DNA of 64,000 bases from Thermococcus sp. JdF3 (GTDB taxonomy: Archaea; Methanobacteriota_B; Thermococci; Thermococcales; Thermococcaceae), in the NCBI RefSeq assembly GCF_012027495.1, contig NZ_SNUK01000005.1, forward strand, positions 167,238-231,237. The letters are read 5' to 3'. Positions within the stretch are counted from its first letter, which is position 1; each line of letters begins with the position of its first letter. Position numbers and translations under genes: made by a program. Of the stretch, positions 16,948 to 25,938 are shown in pieces. A model generated the notes under the pieces. That model saw only the letters and a program-made list of their open reading frames with translations, had not been told where the DNA came from and did no database searches.

Positions 16948-17862
16948 TCAGAGTCTGAAGTTTATCGGCTCCTCCCTGCGCCAGAACCTGCAGAAGGAGC
17001 AGATTTCACCGCTCGACGGCATGCCGCAGACCCTGCACTCCCTGAGGTCGGCCTCCTGGAGCTCCCCTTCAAAGAGTTCCTTCTTCCTGAGGTAGCCCTT
17101 CACGAAGTTTATCTTCGTCCCTGGCCTCCTCTCCTCCATCTCATTGAGTATGCCCTTGACCTCTATCGTCGTGGCCCCGACCGCGTGGGGGCACTCCTCG
17201 ATGTGGTACTCTATGCCGTTGGCGAGAGCGTAGGCGACTACCTCCCTCTCGGTAAGCTCGTAGAGGGGCTTTATCTTCTTCACGAGCTTTCCGTTGAACT
17301 GCGCCGGGGTTACCGGTCCCTGTTTGGCCAGGTACTGCGTGTTCCAGTTCAGGATGTTTGCCAGGATGAAGCCCGCCTCGTCGTCGAGGTTGTGGCCGGT
17401 AGCTACCGCGTCGAAGCCGTTGTCGTAGGCGAACTTGTTGAAGATGTATCTCTTCGTCAGCCCGCAGTAGGAGCAGGTCGGTCTGCGCGTTCTCACTTCC
17501 CCGATGCCCTTCCCGAGGAGCTCCCTAACGCGGACGATGTGGAGGGGAACGTCGAGCTTCTCGCACTGCTTCCTCGCGTACTTCTCGCTCTTCTCGGAAT
17601 ACTCGCCGATGCCCAGGTTGATGTGAAGGCACTCGATGTCGTAGCCGAGCTTCTTGAGGACGTGGGCTGTAACGGCCGAGTCCTTTCCCCCGCTCACCAC
17701 GACCAGAATCCTCTCGCCGGGTTTTATCAACTTGTAACGCTCTATCGTGCGCTTGACCTTTCTCTCGAAGTACTCGGTGAAGTGTTCGGGGCACAGGTAC
17801 ATCTTCGGGTAGTGGAGTTTTATAAACGCCGGCCTCTCGCAGAACTTGCACCTCATGGGCAT
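16948..17862 (-). CDS. ttuA: TtuA-type tRNA 2-thiolation enzyme (TIGR00269)
   Basis: A 304-residue adenine nucleotide alpha hydrolase with the PP-loop VVVSGGKDSAVTAH. It thiolates U54 in the T-loop of tRNA in thermophiles (TtuA), which stabilises tRNA at high temperature. Zinc ribbons are visible at both ends (CKFCERP with LCPEHF, and CRVCGMPSSGEICSFC). Further cysteines (TCSYCGLTKR and EECPHAVG) are those expected to hold an Fe-S cluster. ATG 17862 has GGTGAGAG upstream; the frame extends further but overlaps the upstream gene. Confidence 0.9.
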   Translation of the reverse strand: MPMRCKFCERPAFIKLHYPKMYLCPEHFTEYFERKVKRTIERYKLIKPGERILVVVSGGKDSAVTAHVLKKLGYDIECLHINLGIGEYSEKSEKYARKQCEKLDVPLHIVRVRELLGKGIGEVRTRRPTCSYCGLTKRYIFNKFAYDNGFDAVATGHNLDDEAGFILANILNWNTQYLAKQGPVTPAQFNGKLVKKIKPLYELTEREVVAYALANGIEYHIEECPHAVGATTIEVKGILNEMEERRPGTKINFVKGYLRKKELFEGELQEADLRECRVCGMPSSGEICSFCRFWRREEPINFRL

Positions 17863-17902
17863 TTCTCTCACCAAAAATAGAAGAGGTTGGGGGCTTTTAA
17901 CG

Positions 17903-18430
17903 TTATCCTCTCCGTACTTTAAATGGATACACACCCTTCTTTTTTGCCACGATTGCGGCGTAGTAGAACTTGTCCCTCCTCCATTCGTCTATTATCCCCT
18001 CGGTGCTCTTCATCAGCTTGACGTATACCTCTCGGATCTCATCGTACTCCCTCACAACTGGCCGGCCCTGCTTTGCCGTTCGTATTTTGATCTTTGGGAC
18101 GTCTTTCTTCAGGATCAGGCCTCTCCTTTCATATTCAATTCCTCCGAACTTGCCTGCGTAGGCCCTTCCCGCACTGTCCACGATAATCACCGTCGCACTC
18201 TTTGGCATGCCCTCCAGGAGGGCGCGTTTGTCTATTTTAATGGCGTGCTTAACGGCGACCTTGGTGTTCTGCCGGTTCTTGGGGGTTATGTTATAGTCCG
18301 GGTCCTTGAAGGTTCTTATGATGTTGAGGCCCCTGCTGAGCTCAAGCTCCTCCTCCCATTCCTTTTCCTTCCTCCCCGAGAGGAAGAGATACGCAACCGC
18401 CGAGCCTATCACCATGGCGAGCGCTTCCAT
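17903..18430 (-). CDS. Hypothetical protein with N-terminal membrane helix
   Basis: A 175-residue protein that I do not recognise. It starts with one hydrophobic helix (residues 2-18) followed by a charged soluble domain containing TVIIVDSAGRAYAGKFGGI and a basic tail (AKKKGVYPFKVRRG). ATG 18430 follows GGTGGTC; the longer frame runs through the promoter. It precedes ttuA by about 40 bases and may be co-transcribed. It is divergent from the lipoprotein gene at 18562. Confidence 0.65.
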   Translation of the reverse strand: MEALAMVIGSAVAYLFLSGRKEKEWEEELELSRGLNIIRTFKDPDYNITPKNRQNTKVAVKHAIKIDKRALLEGMPKSATVIIVDSAGRAYAGKFGGIEYERRGLILKKDVPKIKIRTAKQGRPVVREYDEIREVYVKLMKSTEGIIDEWRRDKFYYAAIVAKKKGVYPFKVRRG

Positions 18431-18481
18431 ACGACCACCCATCAAAATTGTATCGCGGGATCTTAGAAATTTTTCCTTTAA

Positions 18482-18496
18482 TCTCACATGGTGAGA
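18482..18496. promoter_or_regulatory. Inverted repeat TCTCAC-ATG-GTGAGA in a divergent promoter
   Basis: Six-base arms with a three-base centre lie between the divergent genes starting at 18430 and 18562. A related AT-rich palindrome-like stretch (TATCATGTGATGAGATA) follows at 18500-18516. It is a candidate operator; the regulator is unknown. Confidence 0.35.
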
Positions 18497-18561
18497 AAGT
18501 ATCATGTGATGAGATAAAACCTTAAGAGTCCTTCTTGCGCCCCGTGTTCTGGTGAGGTTCC

Positions 18562-20250
18562 GTGCGCAGGATTGGGCTGGTGTTCCTCGTGGTTTCACTG
18601 CTCGTGATCTCCGTGTTCTCCGCGGGGTGCATTGGAGGTGGGCAGACTTCACTCACTCCAACCGTCACGGGCAGCGGCGTCGCTGATAGCGATGGTGATG
18701 GAATACCCGACTCGGAGGAGGGTAAATACGGGACGAACCCCAACAATAATGACACCGACGGGGACGGTCTCAGCGATGGGTTTGAACTGGAACACGGCAT
18801 TGATCCGACACTCAAGGACACTGACGACGATGGTCTCAGCGATGGTTTCGAAGTGAACGTCTACAACACCTCTCCCCGTATGAAAGACACCGACGGAGAC
18901 GGCCTGAGTGATCCCAGCGAGCTTTTAAACTACACCACCAGCCCCCTCTCGGCCGATACCGACGGAGATGGATTGGGTGACTACGGGGAAATTTTCACAT
19001 ATCACACCGACCCGCTCAGGCAGGACAGCGATGATGACGGGCTTGACGATTACTCGGAGCTTGCCTACGGAACGAACCCGTGGGAGGAGGACTCCGACAA
19101 CGATACCCTTCTTGACGGTTACGAGGCCCAGCACGGCCTCGACCCCATCAGCCCCGACACAGATGAGGATTACCTGTCCGACGGCTATGAGGTTGAAATC
19201 GGGACCGATCCCGCTCTGGACTGGAGATACGGGCTCGATGAGGAAACTCTCAAGGCAGGTCTCAGCAGGATTATGAGGCAGCAAATCTCCGGTATAGCCA
19301 GGAACCTCTCCAGCGGCTCGGTTCTTGACCGGGCGTGGGCAATCCTTGAGTGGATAAATGCTACAATAACCTACAACCATACCAAGGCCGAGTTCGTTGA
19401 GGAAAGCGTGGCCCGGTGGGAGAGCCTGAACGAAACCGAAAAGTGGCTGTACCTCAACCTCACCCGCGTCCAGGCCATCAACGACACGGCTTACCGCCTG
19501 AAAAGCGGAATCTGCACCGATTATGCCCTCCTGACGGCGGGCCTCCTCCTCGAGGCCAACGTTAGTCCAGTCTACGTTCTGAGCATCGACTACTGGAACA
19601 GGAGCACCGGGCACGCGACGGTTGCCATCAAGGTCAACGGCACCTACCTCGTCCTCGACCAGCGACTTCCGCCAGTTCCCCTCGGAAACTACTACTGGTA
19701 CTCGATATACACGGGCATGGGCGAGATAGAGAACGTGACCGTTTACATGGTTTCGCTAGATGAGCGTGGCGAGGTCGTGGTTAGAAACTGGACCTGGGGG
19801 GCCGAGCGCCTCAAGGCAATGGCCAGAGCACCTGGAGAGGGGGACATCGGGAGCCTTGAGACCCTCGTCGAGAAACTGCTCGTTGAGAAGTACCCAGGGT
19901 ACACGAAAGATGAGCGGTTGAGGGACCTCGCGGAGAAGGACTTCGGGGCCCTGCTGGCCACCGGCGACTACGCCAACGGCTACCTTCCGGGTGGTTTCGA
20001 GAAGGGCTGGGTGCTCTCCTCGCGCCACCCCCTCATTGGGTTCTACTACACCCCCCTGATGGCCGGGAAGCTCGTCCGCTACCTATGGCCTGGGCCTGAT
20101 TTCGATGGGGGCGAGTGGCGTGAAATCCTGAGCCAGTGTGACCACTACTATCTAAAAATCGGAAAATACGGGGAAATAACGGTTAGAGACCACACAGGGG
20201 ATTCATTTGAGGTTCCGGAGTTGCTTTTGGTCATGGAGGTCGCGGGCTGA
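18562..20250 (+). CDS. Lipoprotein with thrombospondin type 3 repeats and a transglutaminase-like domain
   Basis: A 562-residue protein. The signal sequence ends in the lipobox-like SAGCIGG (about residues 20-26). About seven calcium-binding type 3 repeats follow (DxDGDGLSDGFE and variants, about 40-220). A transglutaminase/protease-like domain then shows Cys in KSGICTDYALLTAGLL, His in TGHATVAIKV and Asp in YLVLDQRLP, which make a plausible catalytic triad. It is probably anchored outside the membrane and acts on extracellular protein. GTG 18562 is preceded by GGTGAGG. The combination suggests calcium-stabilised folding; no substrate is evident. Confidence 0.8.
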   Translation: MRRIGLVFLVVSLLVISVFSAGCIGGGQTSLTPTVTGSGVADSDGDGIPDSEEGKYGTNPNNNDTDGDGLSDGFELEHGIDPTLKDTDDDGLSDGFEVNVYNTSPRMKDTDGDGLSDPSELLNYTTSPLSADTDGDGLGDYGEIFTYHTDPLRQDSDDDGLDDYSELAYGTNPWEEDSDNDTLLDGYEAQHGLDPISPDTDEDYLSDGYEVEIGTDPALDWRYGLDEETLKAGLSRIMRQQISGIARNLSSGSVLDRAWAILEWINATITYNHTKAEFVEESVARWESLNETEKWLYLNLTRVQAINDTAYRLKSGICTDYALLTAGLLLEANVSPVYVLSIDYWNRSTGHATVAIKVNGTYLVLDQRLPPVPLGNYYWYSIYTGMGEIENVTVYMVSLDERGEVVVRNWTWGAERLKAMARAPGEGDIGSLETLVEKLLVEKYPGYTKDERLRDLAEKDFGALLATGDYANGYLPGGFEKGWVLSSRHPLIGFYYTPLMAGKLVRYLWPGPDFDGGEWREILSQCDHYYLKIGKYGEITVRDHTGDSFEVPELLLVMEVAG

Positions 20251-20252
20251 AA

Positions 20253-21716
20253 CTATTCCATTTCCTCTATTTTGTTCTTCCAGTTCCCCGGTTTCCTGAA
20301 GTCCTTCTCCGTGAAAATGCCCTCCTTCTTGAGTATCCCTCTCGCCGCTAAAAGACCCGTGGCGGCCGCGTTCACTATGTCCCTGCTCAGGCCGGCACCG
20401 TCGCCGGCAGCGAAGATTCCCTCTATGCTCGTCTCAAGGTTCTCGTCCACCTCGACCTTCATGGCGTAGTACTTTATCTCGGGTGCGTAGAGCAGGGTGT
20501 GGTCGCTCGCAACGCCCGGAAGAACGCGGTCGAGCTTTTCAAGCCCCTCTATGATGTTGGTCACAACGCGGTGCGGCAGGGCCATCGCTATGTCCCCCGG
20601 CGTGACGTGCCTCAGGGTCGGCTCAACGTCGCTCCTCTTTATGCGCGCCCACGTGCTCCTCCTGCCCCTCCTGAGGTCGCCGAGGCGCTGGAGGAGCGGT
20701 TTTCCGCCGCCGATAGTCGTTGCGAGCTGTGCTATGCTCTTCCCGTAGGCCGTGGTGTCCTCAACCGGCTCGGTCAGCTCTATCCTCGTCAGAAAGGCGA
20801 AGTTGGTGTTGTTGCTCTTCTTCTCGTGCATCGAGTGCCCGTTGACGCCGACGTAGGAGTCGTACTTCTCCTCGACGACGAAGCCGTTCGGGTTGGTGCA
20901 GAAGGTCCTCACGAAGTCGTCGTAGGTGTCGGTGTAGATGTGGAATTTGGGGTCGTGGTTTATGCTCGTTATCGGCTCCATGACTATCGCGGGAACCTCG
21001 ACGCGGACGCCCACGTCAATCGGCCCGTGCCTCGCCTCAAGCCCTATCCTCCCGGCCACGTCGTGGAACCAGTCCGCCCCGCCCCTTCCGGGGGCGACGA
21101 TTATGTAGCTGGCGTTGATCGTGAAGATGTTCTTTCCCCTCTTCACCTTCACCCGGCCCGGCCCGAACTCCAGGGCCTTGGTCCAGAGGAGAAACTCGAC
21201 GCCTTTGCCCTCGAGGTACCTCTTTATATCCGCTATAACCTCGGGCGTCCTGTCCGAACCTATGTGCCGCTGGATTATCGGGATGAACTTCACACCCGCC
21301 TGTGCCGCCCTCTGCTCCCAGTAGCGGATCTCCTCCGGGTTTCCCCTGAACAGGTTTCTGGGTGACCTGTGGCGCAGGAAAATCCTGTCAACTTCCCAGA
21401 CGAGCTGCCAGGCGTAGTTTTCGTCTTCCGTAAGCTCGCTTAAATCACCGCCTATGTCCGGCCTGAGGTTTATCGTGCCGTCGCTCAGTCCCCCCGCACC
21501 GCCTACGCCGCTCATTATGTGGCAGGGCTGGCAGCCGATGCAGTAGCCGAGATCGTACATCGGGCAGATCCTCTGCTCGACGTTGCCGCCTTCCTCTATC
21601 ACCAGAATCCTAAAATCGCTCTTTTCCGCCAGCTCGTAGGCCGCAAAGAGGCCGGCGGGGCCGGCGCCTATAATCACGACATCGTAGGTCTTTCCGTTTC
21701 CTGCTTCAGAAACCAT
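20253..21716 (-). CDS. FAD-dependent oxidoreductase (FAD/NAD(P)-binding dehydrogenase)
   Basis: A 487-residue flavoprotein. The dinucleotide fold is DVVIIGAGPAGLFAAYELAE, and GIFAAGDGAGLSRDIVNAAA near the C-terminus is the second FAD-contact motif. A Cys-rich loop (ICPMYDLGYCIGCQPCHIM) follows the FAD motif. It matches the archaeal HI0933/BaiN-like dehydrogenase group with unknown substrate. It is convergent with the lipoprotein gene and divergent from the CBS gene. Confidence 0.82.
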   Translation of the reverse strand: MVSEAGNGKTYDVVIIGAGPAGLFAAYELAEKSDFRILVIEEGGNVEQRICPMYDLGYCIGCQPCHIMSGVGGAGGLSDGTINLRPDIGGDLSELTEDENYAWQLVWEVDRIFLRHRSPRNLFRGNPEEIRYWEQRAAQAGVKFIPIIQRHIGSDRTPEVIADIKRYLEGKGVEFLLWTKALEFGPGRVKVKRGKNIFTINASYIIVAPGRGGADWFHDVAGRIGLEARHGPIDVGVRVEVPAIVMEPITSINHDPKFHIYTDTYDDFVRTFCTNPNGFVVEEKYDSYVGVNGHSMHEKKSNNTNFAFLTRIELTEPVEDTTAYGKSIAQLATTIGGGKPLLQRLGDLRRGRRSTWARIKRSDVEPTLRHVTPGDIAMALPHRVVTNIIEGLEKLDRVLPGVASDHTLLYAPEIKYYAMKVEVDENLETSIEGIFAAGDGAGLSRDIVNAAATGLLAARGILKKEGIFTEKDFRKPGNWKNKIEEME

Positions 21717-21834
21717 ATTTCCCTTGCCGATGTCTATGGGCAGGCCCTTAAAAAGTTTTTGGCAAGTTTTTGGTTAACCTGTCGGGGGCGTACGATACTT
21801 TTGACACGTAACACTCAAAGGAATCTCCGAAATC

Positions 21835-21864
21835 TTTAAACACTTTCGCACATTAGTGTTTAAA
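21835..21864. promoter_or_regulatory. Long inverted repeat over the promoter of the CBS-antiporter operon
   Basis: TTTAAACACT (21835-21844) and AGTGTTTAAA (21855-21864) are perfect 10-base arms separated by 10 bases. The left arm is also the likely TATA element and the right arm reaches the expected start of transcription, so a dimer bound here could block the promoter. Confidence 0.5.
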
Positions 21865-21874
21865 CGTGGGGTGT

Positions 21875-22432
21875 ATGGACACTTTGAATGCCGGGGAAAA
21901 ATCCCATGAGGCCAAAGCGAAGAAGATACGGATAATCCACAGCAAGAGACGGCTCCTCCAGCTCCAGCGCAAGGAAGAGCTTAGCCACAACATCAGGTAC
22001 GTTTCCAAGGTCCCCGTGAGGCTGGTCATGGACCGCGACTACCTCGTCGTTCACCCTCACGACTCCCTGGCAACTCTCATCGAGAGCATGGGCGAGGAGG
22101 AAAGCTCCGCTATCGTCGTTGATTCCGAGGGAAAGCTCGTCGGATTCGTCACGATGAAGGACATACTCCACCTCTTCGACGTTCCCCGGAGGCACTCCAT
22201 AGTGGGCTTCGGCCTGCTGAAGAGGTACTCCGTCACGAGGGCGACGAGGGTGGAGGACATAATGGTCACCAGGCCTATAACGGTTGGAATCAACGACGAC
22301 CTGGGGCACGCCATAAGGATAATGCTCGAAACCGGAAAGCACCACCTTCCCGTGGTGGACGACGGTGGCAGGGCCCACGGCCTGCTGGAGGTTAAGGACA
22401 TAATACGCCTCATACGCCTCGTCTCCCTCTGA
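21875..22432 (+). CDS. CBS-domain protein
   Basis: A 185-residue protein with two CBS domains (VMDRDYLVVHPHDSLATLIE and VEDIMVTRPITVGINDDLGH), which usually sense adenine nucleotides. The short N-terminal part is basic. ATG 21875 is preferred; a GTG at 21866 in frame is also possible, and either message would be almost leaderless. The antiporter gene follows after 21 bases, so this protein probably adjusts ion transport to the energy state of the cell. Confidence 0.82.
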   Translation: MDTLNAGEKSHEAKAKKIRIIHSKRRLLQLQRKEELSHNIRYVSKVPVRLVMDRDYLVVHPHDSLATLIESMGEEESSAIVVDSEGKLVGFVTMKDILHLFDVPRRHSIVGFGLLKRYSVTRATRVEDIMVTRPITVGINDDLGHAIRIMLETGKHHLPVVDDGGRAHGLLEVKDIIRLIRLVSL

Positions 22433-22453
22433 CCACTAAAATCGGGTGTTACC

Positions 22454-23596
22454 ATGGACGTCTTCCTGGAGCTGGCGGTCATACTGATTACGGCCAAGCT
22501 GATGGGCTACCTAAGCTCGAGGCTCGGCTTCCCCGCGGCTTTGGGTCAGATAATCGGGGGAATACTCCTCGGCCCGTCCCTTCTGAACTTCGTGACCTAC
22601 GGCGAGGGCGTTCGGCTCATCTCCGAGCTGGGCGTCATAATGCTCCTCTTTCTGGCCGGTCTCGAAACGGACATGGAGGAGTTCAAGCGCGTCGGCCTCC
22701 CGGCTTTTCTCATAGCCTCCCTGGGTGTTGCCCTTCCCTTCATCTTCGGCTACGCCGTGGCCCTTAGGTGGGGTTACCCGGGTATGGAGGCCCTCTTCCT
22801 CGGCGGCGTCATGACGGCGACGAGCGTCAGTTTAACCGCGAGCGTTCTCATGGAGATGAAGCGCCTCAGGACGAGGGTCGGTGCGGCTATCCTGGCCGCC
22901 GCCGTGGTGGACGACGTCCTGGGCATAATAATCCTGACGATTCTCGTGGCCATGAACACCAAGGGGACGGTTTACGTAGGGGATATAGCGGTGCTTCTCG
23001 TTGAAATCGCCGCTTTCTTCCTCCTCAGCTACCTCATAGGCAGGGGAATCGTCAAGAAGGTTCTCCGCTCCTCCCACAGGATAAACCTCCCCGAAACCGT
23101 CACCACGGTCTCGATAGTCGTGATGCTCATCTTCGCCTACCTCGCCGAGTACTTCCAGATAGCGGCCATAACCGGTGCCTACCTGGCGGGAATACTCGTC
23201 GCCGGGAGCGATGACGCGAGGAAGATAACCGACAAGATAATCACCCTCGGCTACGCCTTCTTCATTCCCGTCTTCCTCGTCGGCGTCGGCGCCGAAACCG
23301 ATGCCCACGTGGTCCTCGCGGCGGGGGCCTTCGCGCTGGTTTACTCACTCCTCGCCATAGTCGGGAAGATCATCGGCTGTGGAATCGGCGGAATCCTCTC
23401 GAAGTTCAGCCCCATGGAGTCCCTCCAGATAGGCGTTGGAATGATTCCGAGAATGGAAGTGGGCCTTATAATGGCCAACATAGGCCTCGCCGAGGGAATC
23501 CTGACGAACGAGAGCTTTTCCATAGCCATCGCAATGGTCATGGCGACGACGCTGGTCACGCCGCCGCTCCTCAAGCTGGTCTTCTCGAGGCGTTAG
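22454..23596 (+). CDS. CPA2-family cation:proton antiporter
   Basis: A 380-residue membrane protein with about 12 helices and the conserved acidic pair in AAAVVDDVLGIIIL. It is of KefB/NapA type and a paralogue of the antiporter at 7759. The N-terminal helices carry GQIIGGILLGPSLL. There is no cytoplasmic regulatory domain; the upstream CBS gene may supply one in trans. The ion is unknown. Confidence 0.9.
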   Translation: MDVFLELAVILITAKLMGYLSSRLGFPAALGQIIGGILLGPSLLNFVTYGEGVRLISELGVIMLLFLAGLETDMEEFKRVGLPAFLIASLGVALPFIFGYAVALRWGYPGMEALFLGGVMTATSVSLTASVLMEMKRLRTRVGAAILAAAVVDDVLGIIILTILVAMNTKGTVYVGDIAVLLVEIAAFFLLSYLIGRGIVKKVLRSSHRINLPETVTTVSIVVMLIFAYLAEYFQIAAITGAYLAGILVAGSDDARKITDKIITLGYAFFIPVFLVGVGAETDAHVVLAAGAFALVYSLLAIVGKIIGCGIGGILSKFSPMESLQIGVGMIPRMEVGLIMANIGLAEGILTNESFSIAIAMVMATTLVTPPLLKLVFSRR

Positions 23597-23650
23597 CTCG
23601 GCCAACCGAGTGCTCATCACACCTCAGCCAGTGCCGGTCTCGTCATCGCC
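23596..23650 (-). ncRNA. Probable C/D box sRNA
   Basis: Read on the minus strand: C-like GATGACGA (23640-23647), 12-base guide, D' CTGA (23624-23627), spacer GGTG, C' TGATGA (23614-23619), 12-base guide, D-like CCGA (23598-23601). Spacing is right for an archaeal C/D RNA, but boxes C and D each carry one mismatch. It abuts the stop of the antiporter gene. Confidence 0.5.
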
Positions 23651-23701
23651 AAGGTACACTTCCGGGCATAGGTTTATAAAACCCTCACCGCAGTGGGGAG
23701 C

Positions 23702-24316
23702 ATGAGCGAGTGGCTTTCGATACTCAGTTCCGCACTATTCATGCTCATCATGATAGACCCGAGCGACAAGATACTCCTGGTCAGCCTGCTCAGGGAGGAC
23801 TTCCACATAGAGGACATAAGGACGCTTATTGTCAGGGCGAACCTGATAGGCTTCCTCCTCCTGTTCCTCTTTGCGGTTTCGGGCCAGATAATTCTTCAGG
23901 ACATATTCCACATCGACATAAACGCCCTCCGCGTTGCCGGCGGCTTTGTCCTTTTCAAGATAGGTCTCGAGGCCCTCGAAAGCGGCGGAATGATGACCCT
24001 CAAAAAAGAGAAGAACATACTCGCCCTTGCCGCCGTCCCCGTTGCGACGCCCTTGATAGCCGGCCCGGCCGCGATAACGACCGCGATAACCCTCACCGCG
24101 GAGAAGGGTCTCTACCACGCGACCGCGGCGGTGTTCCTTGCCATCCTGATGACGGCCCTCGTCATGTTCGTGACGCTGTACCTGATCAAGAACGTCAGCA
24201 AAACGACCCTGGGGGTCTTCATAAGGATAATCGGTATGTTCACGATGGCTATTGGTGCCCAGATGATGGTCCAGGGCGTCGTCGGGATATACCTCCTGAT
24301 GACGTCTGCTGGATGA
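23702..24316 (+). CDS. marC: MarC family membrane protein
   Basis: A 204-residue protein with about six membrane helices in the MarC (UPF0056) pattern, including [13 protein letters not shown] near the start and [19 protein letters not shown] in the middle. The family was once thought to affect drug resistance; its real function is unknown. A GTTTATAAAA box about 30 bases upstream suggests a near-leaderless message starting at ATG 23702. Confidence 0.85.
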   Translation: MSEWLSILSSALFMLIMIDPSDKILLVSLLREDFHIEDIRTLIVRANLIGFLLLFLFAVSGQIILQDIFHIDINALRVAGGFVLFKIGLEALESGGMMTLKKEKNILALAAVPVATPLIAGPAAITTAITLTAEKGLYHATAAVFLAILMTALVMFVTLYLIKNVSKTTLGVFIRIIGMFTMAIGAQMMVQGVVGIYLLMTSAG

Positions 24317-24414
24317 CAACCCCTCGGCCTACTGTCCGGAGAACGGGCCAGGGCCAAAACTCCTGGGCTAACCTTTTAACCCCCTGCACTTTTTCCAGGA
24401 AAGGAGGGTTGAGA

Positions 24415-25728
24415 ATGAAGGTAAGGCTTGAAAAAGTTAAGGGAACGCGAGACCTGCTCCCGGAGGAGATGGCGAAGAGGAGATGGGTTTTCGAGAGAAT
24501 CCGCGAGGTCTTCGAGCGGTATAACTTTCACGAGGTTCTCACGCCCACCTTTGAGTACACCGAGCTCTTCAAGCTGAGGAGCGGTGAGGAGGTGGTCGAG
24601 CAGCTCTACGCCTTCGACGACAAGGGCGGACGGAACCTCTCGCTCAGACCCGACATGACGTCCAGCGTCGCGAGGCTCTACGTCAACGGCTTCCAGAACG
24701 CCCCGAAGCCCGTTAAATGGTACTACATGGCCAACATGTTCCGCTATGAGGAACCCCAGAGCGGCCGTTACCGCGAGTTCTGGCAGGCAGGGGTGGAGCT
24801 CCTCGGGAGCGATAAAGTTGAGGCAGATGCGGAGGTCATAGCCCTCTTCGTTGAGAGCTACCTCGCCACCGGCCTCGAGGACTTCACCGTTAACATAGGC
24901 GACCGCGTTCTCCTCGACGAGTTCGCAAAGATGCTCGGCGTTGAGGACGACGTAGGCCTGATGAGGCTCATAGACAAGAAGGACAAGATGAGCAGGGAGG
25001 ACTTCGCCGGCGCCCTGAGGGAGTTCGGGCTGGACGATGAGGGCGTCGAGAAAGTCCTGGCGCTGGTGGAGATAAAGGGCCTTCCCGAAGAGGTTCTTCC
25101 GAAGGCTGAGGAGCTCTTCACGGGCGAGAAAGCTAAGGAGGAAATCAAGCGCCTCTACGAGCTGGTCGATTTGCTCGATGCCTACGGCGTCTCGAAGTGG
25201 ATAAGGATAGACCTCGGCATAGCGAGGGGCTTCGACTACTACACGAGCATAGTCTTTGAAGCCATCGCCCCCAACGACCTCGGCATAGGCTCGATAGGCG
25301 GCGGCGGCCGCTACGACAACCTTATCTCCGTCTTCGGCGGAAAGCCGACCCCGGCGACGGGCTTTGCCATTGGAATCGAGCGCCTCATTCCGATACTCGA
25401 ATGGAAGGGGCTCATCCCGGAGCCGAAGCTCAGGCCCGACGTCTACGTCGTACCCATCGGGAAGGACGTCGAGCTGAGGAGGGCCGCCGTTGAGATAACG
25501 AGCGCCCTGAGGGCCGCGGGCGTCAAAACCGACTGCGAGCTAACTGGAAGAAAGCTCAGGAAGGCACTCGATTATGCTGGAAAGCTCGGAGTTCCGTACG
25601 TCGTCCTCGTTGGGAAGAAGGACCTGGCGGAAGGAAAGGTCACGGTAAGGGATATGGAGAGCGGCGAGCAGAGAACCGTCGAGAAGGCTCGGGTCGCGGA
25701 GGCCGTGGTTGGGTTATTGAAGGGCTGA
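24415..25728 (+). CDS. hisS: Histidyl-tRNA synthetase
   Basis: A 437-residue class II synthetase that attaches histidine to tRNA-His. Class and HisRS signatures: RGTRD-type start VKGTRDLLPEEM, LSLRPDMTSSVARLYVNG, FRYEEPQSGRYREFWQ (motif 2), the His-binding LGIARGFDYYTS, GGGGRYDNL and ATGFAIGIERL (motif 3), followed by the anticodon-binding domain (LRPDVYVVPIG). ATG 24415 has a GGAGGG site. The frame continues open upstream into marC, but without homology. Confidence 0.96.
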   Translation: MKVRLEKVKGTRDLLPEEMAKRRWVFERIREVFERYNFHEVLTPTFEYTELFKLRSGEEVVEQLYAFDDKGGRNLSLRPDMTSSVARLYVNGFQNAPKPVKWYYMANMFRYEEPQSGRYREFWQAGVELLGSDKVEADAEVIALFVESYLATGLEDFTVNIGDRVLLDEFAKMLGVEDDVGLMRLIDKKDKMSREDFAGALREFGLDDEGVEKVLALVEIKGLPEEVLPKAEELFTGEKAKEEIKRLYELVDLLDAYGVSKWIRIDLGIARGFDYYTSIVFEAIAPNDLGIGSIGGGGRYDNLISVFGGKPTPATGFAIGIERLIPILEWKGLIPEPKLRPDVYVVPIGKDVELRRAAVEITSALRAAGVKTDCELTGRKLRKALDYAGKLGVPYVVLVGKKDLAEGKVTVRDMESGEQRTVEKARVAEAVVGLLKG

Positions 25729-25836
25729 GGGGTTTGCTTTATCTCCCCAGCATTTCTTTGACCCAATTTTGTCGCTTGAAGGCTATCCGGGCAGGAAATG
25801 TCTTTATCGTGGGCCCGGGTTAGAGAGGATGAAAGC

Positions 25837-25897
25837 AGCTCAGTGGTGACCGCTCTCCTCATCGTCACCTCGGAAGGGCTTGGGCGTCATCATCGCT
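25837..25897 (-). ncRNA. C/D box sRNA (2'-O-methylation guide)
   Basis: Read on the minus strand: box C GATGATGA (25887-25894), about 13-base guide, D'-like CCGA (25870-25873), C'-like ACGATGA (25859-25865), about 15-base guide, box D CTGA (25840-25843). It lies in the gap between hisS and lplA, opposite to both. A TTAAAAAG box about 30 bases upstream could serve as its promoter. The internal boxes are imperfect. Confidence 0.65.
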
Positions 25898-25938
25898 GGG
25901 CTTAAAAACACTTCGAACTTTTTAACCCTGGTGGTGCC

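Noticed and set aside
23710..24414. Open extension of the hisS frame back into marC
   Set aside because: The first 235 codons overlap marC in another frame and are full of Arg and Pro; HisRS homology starts at 24415.
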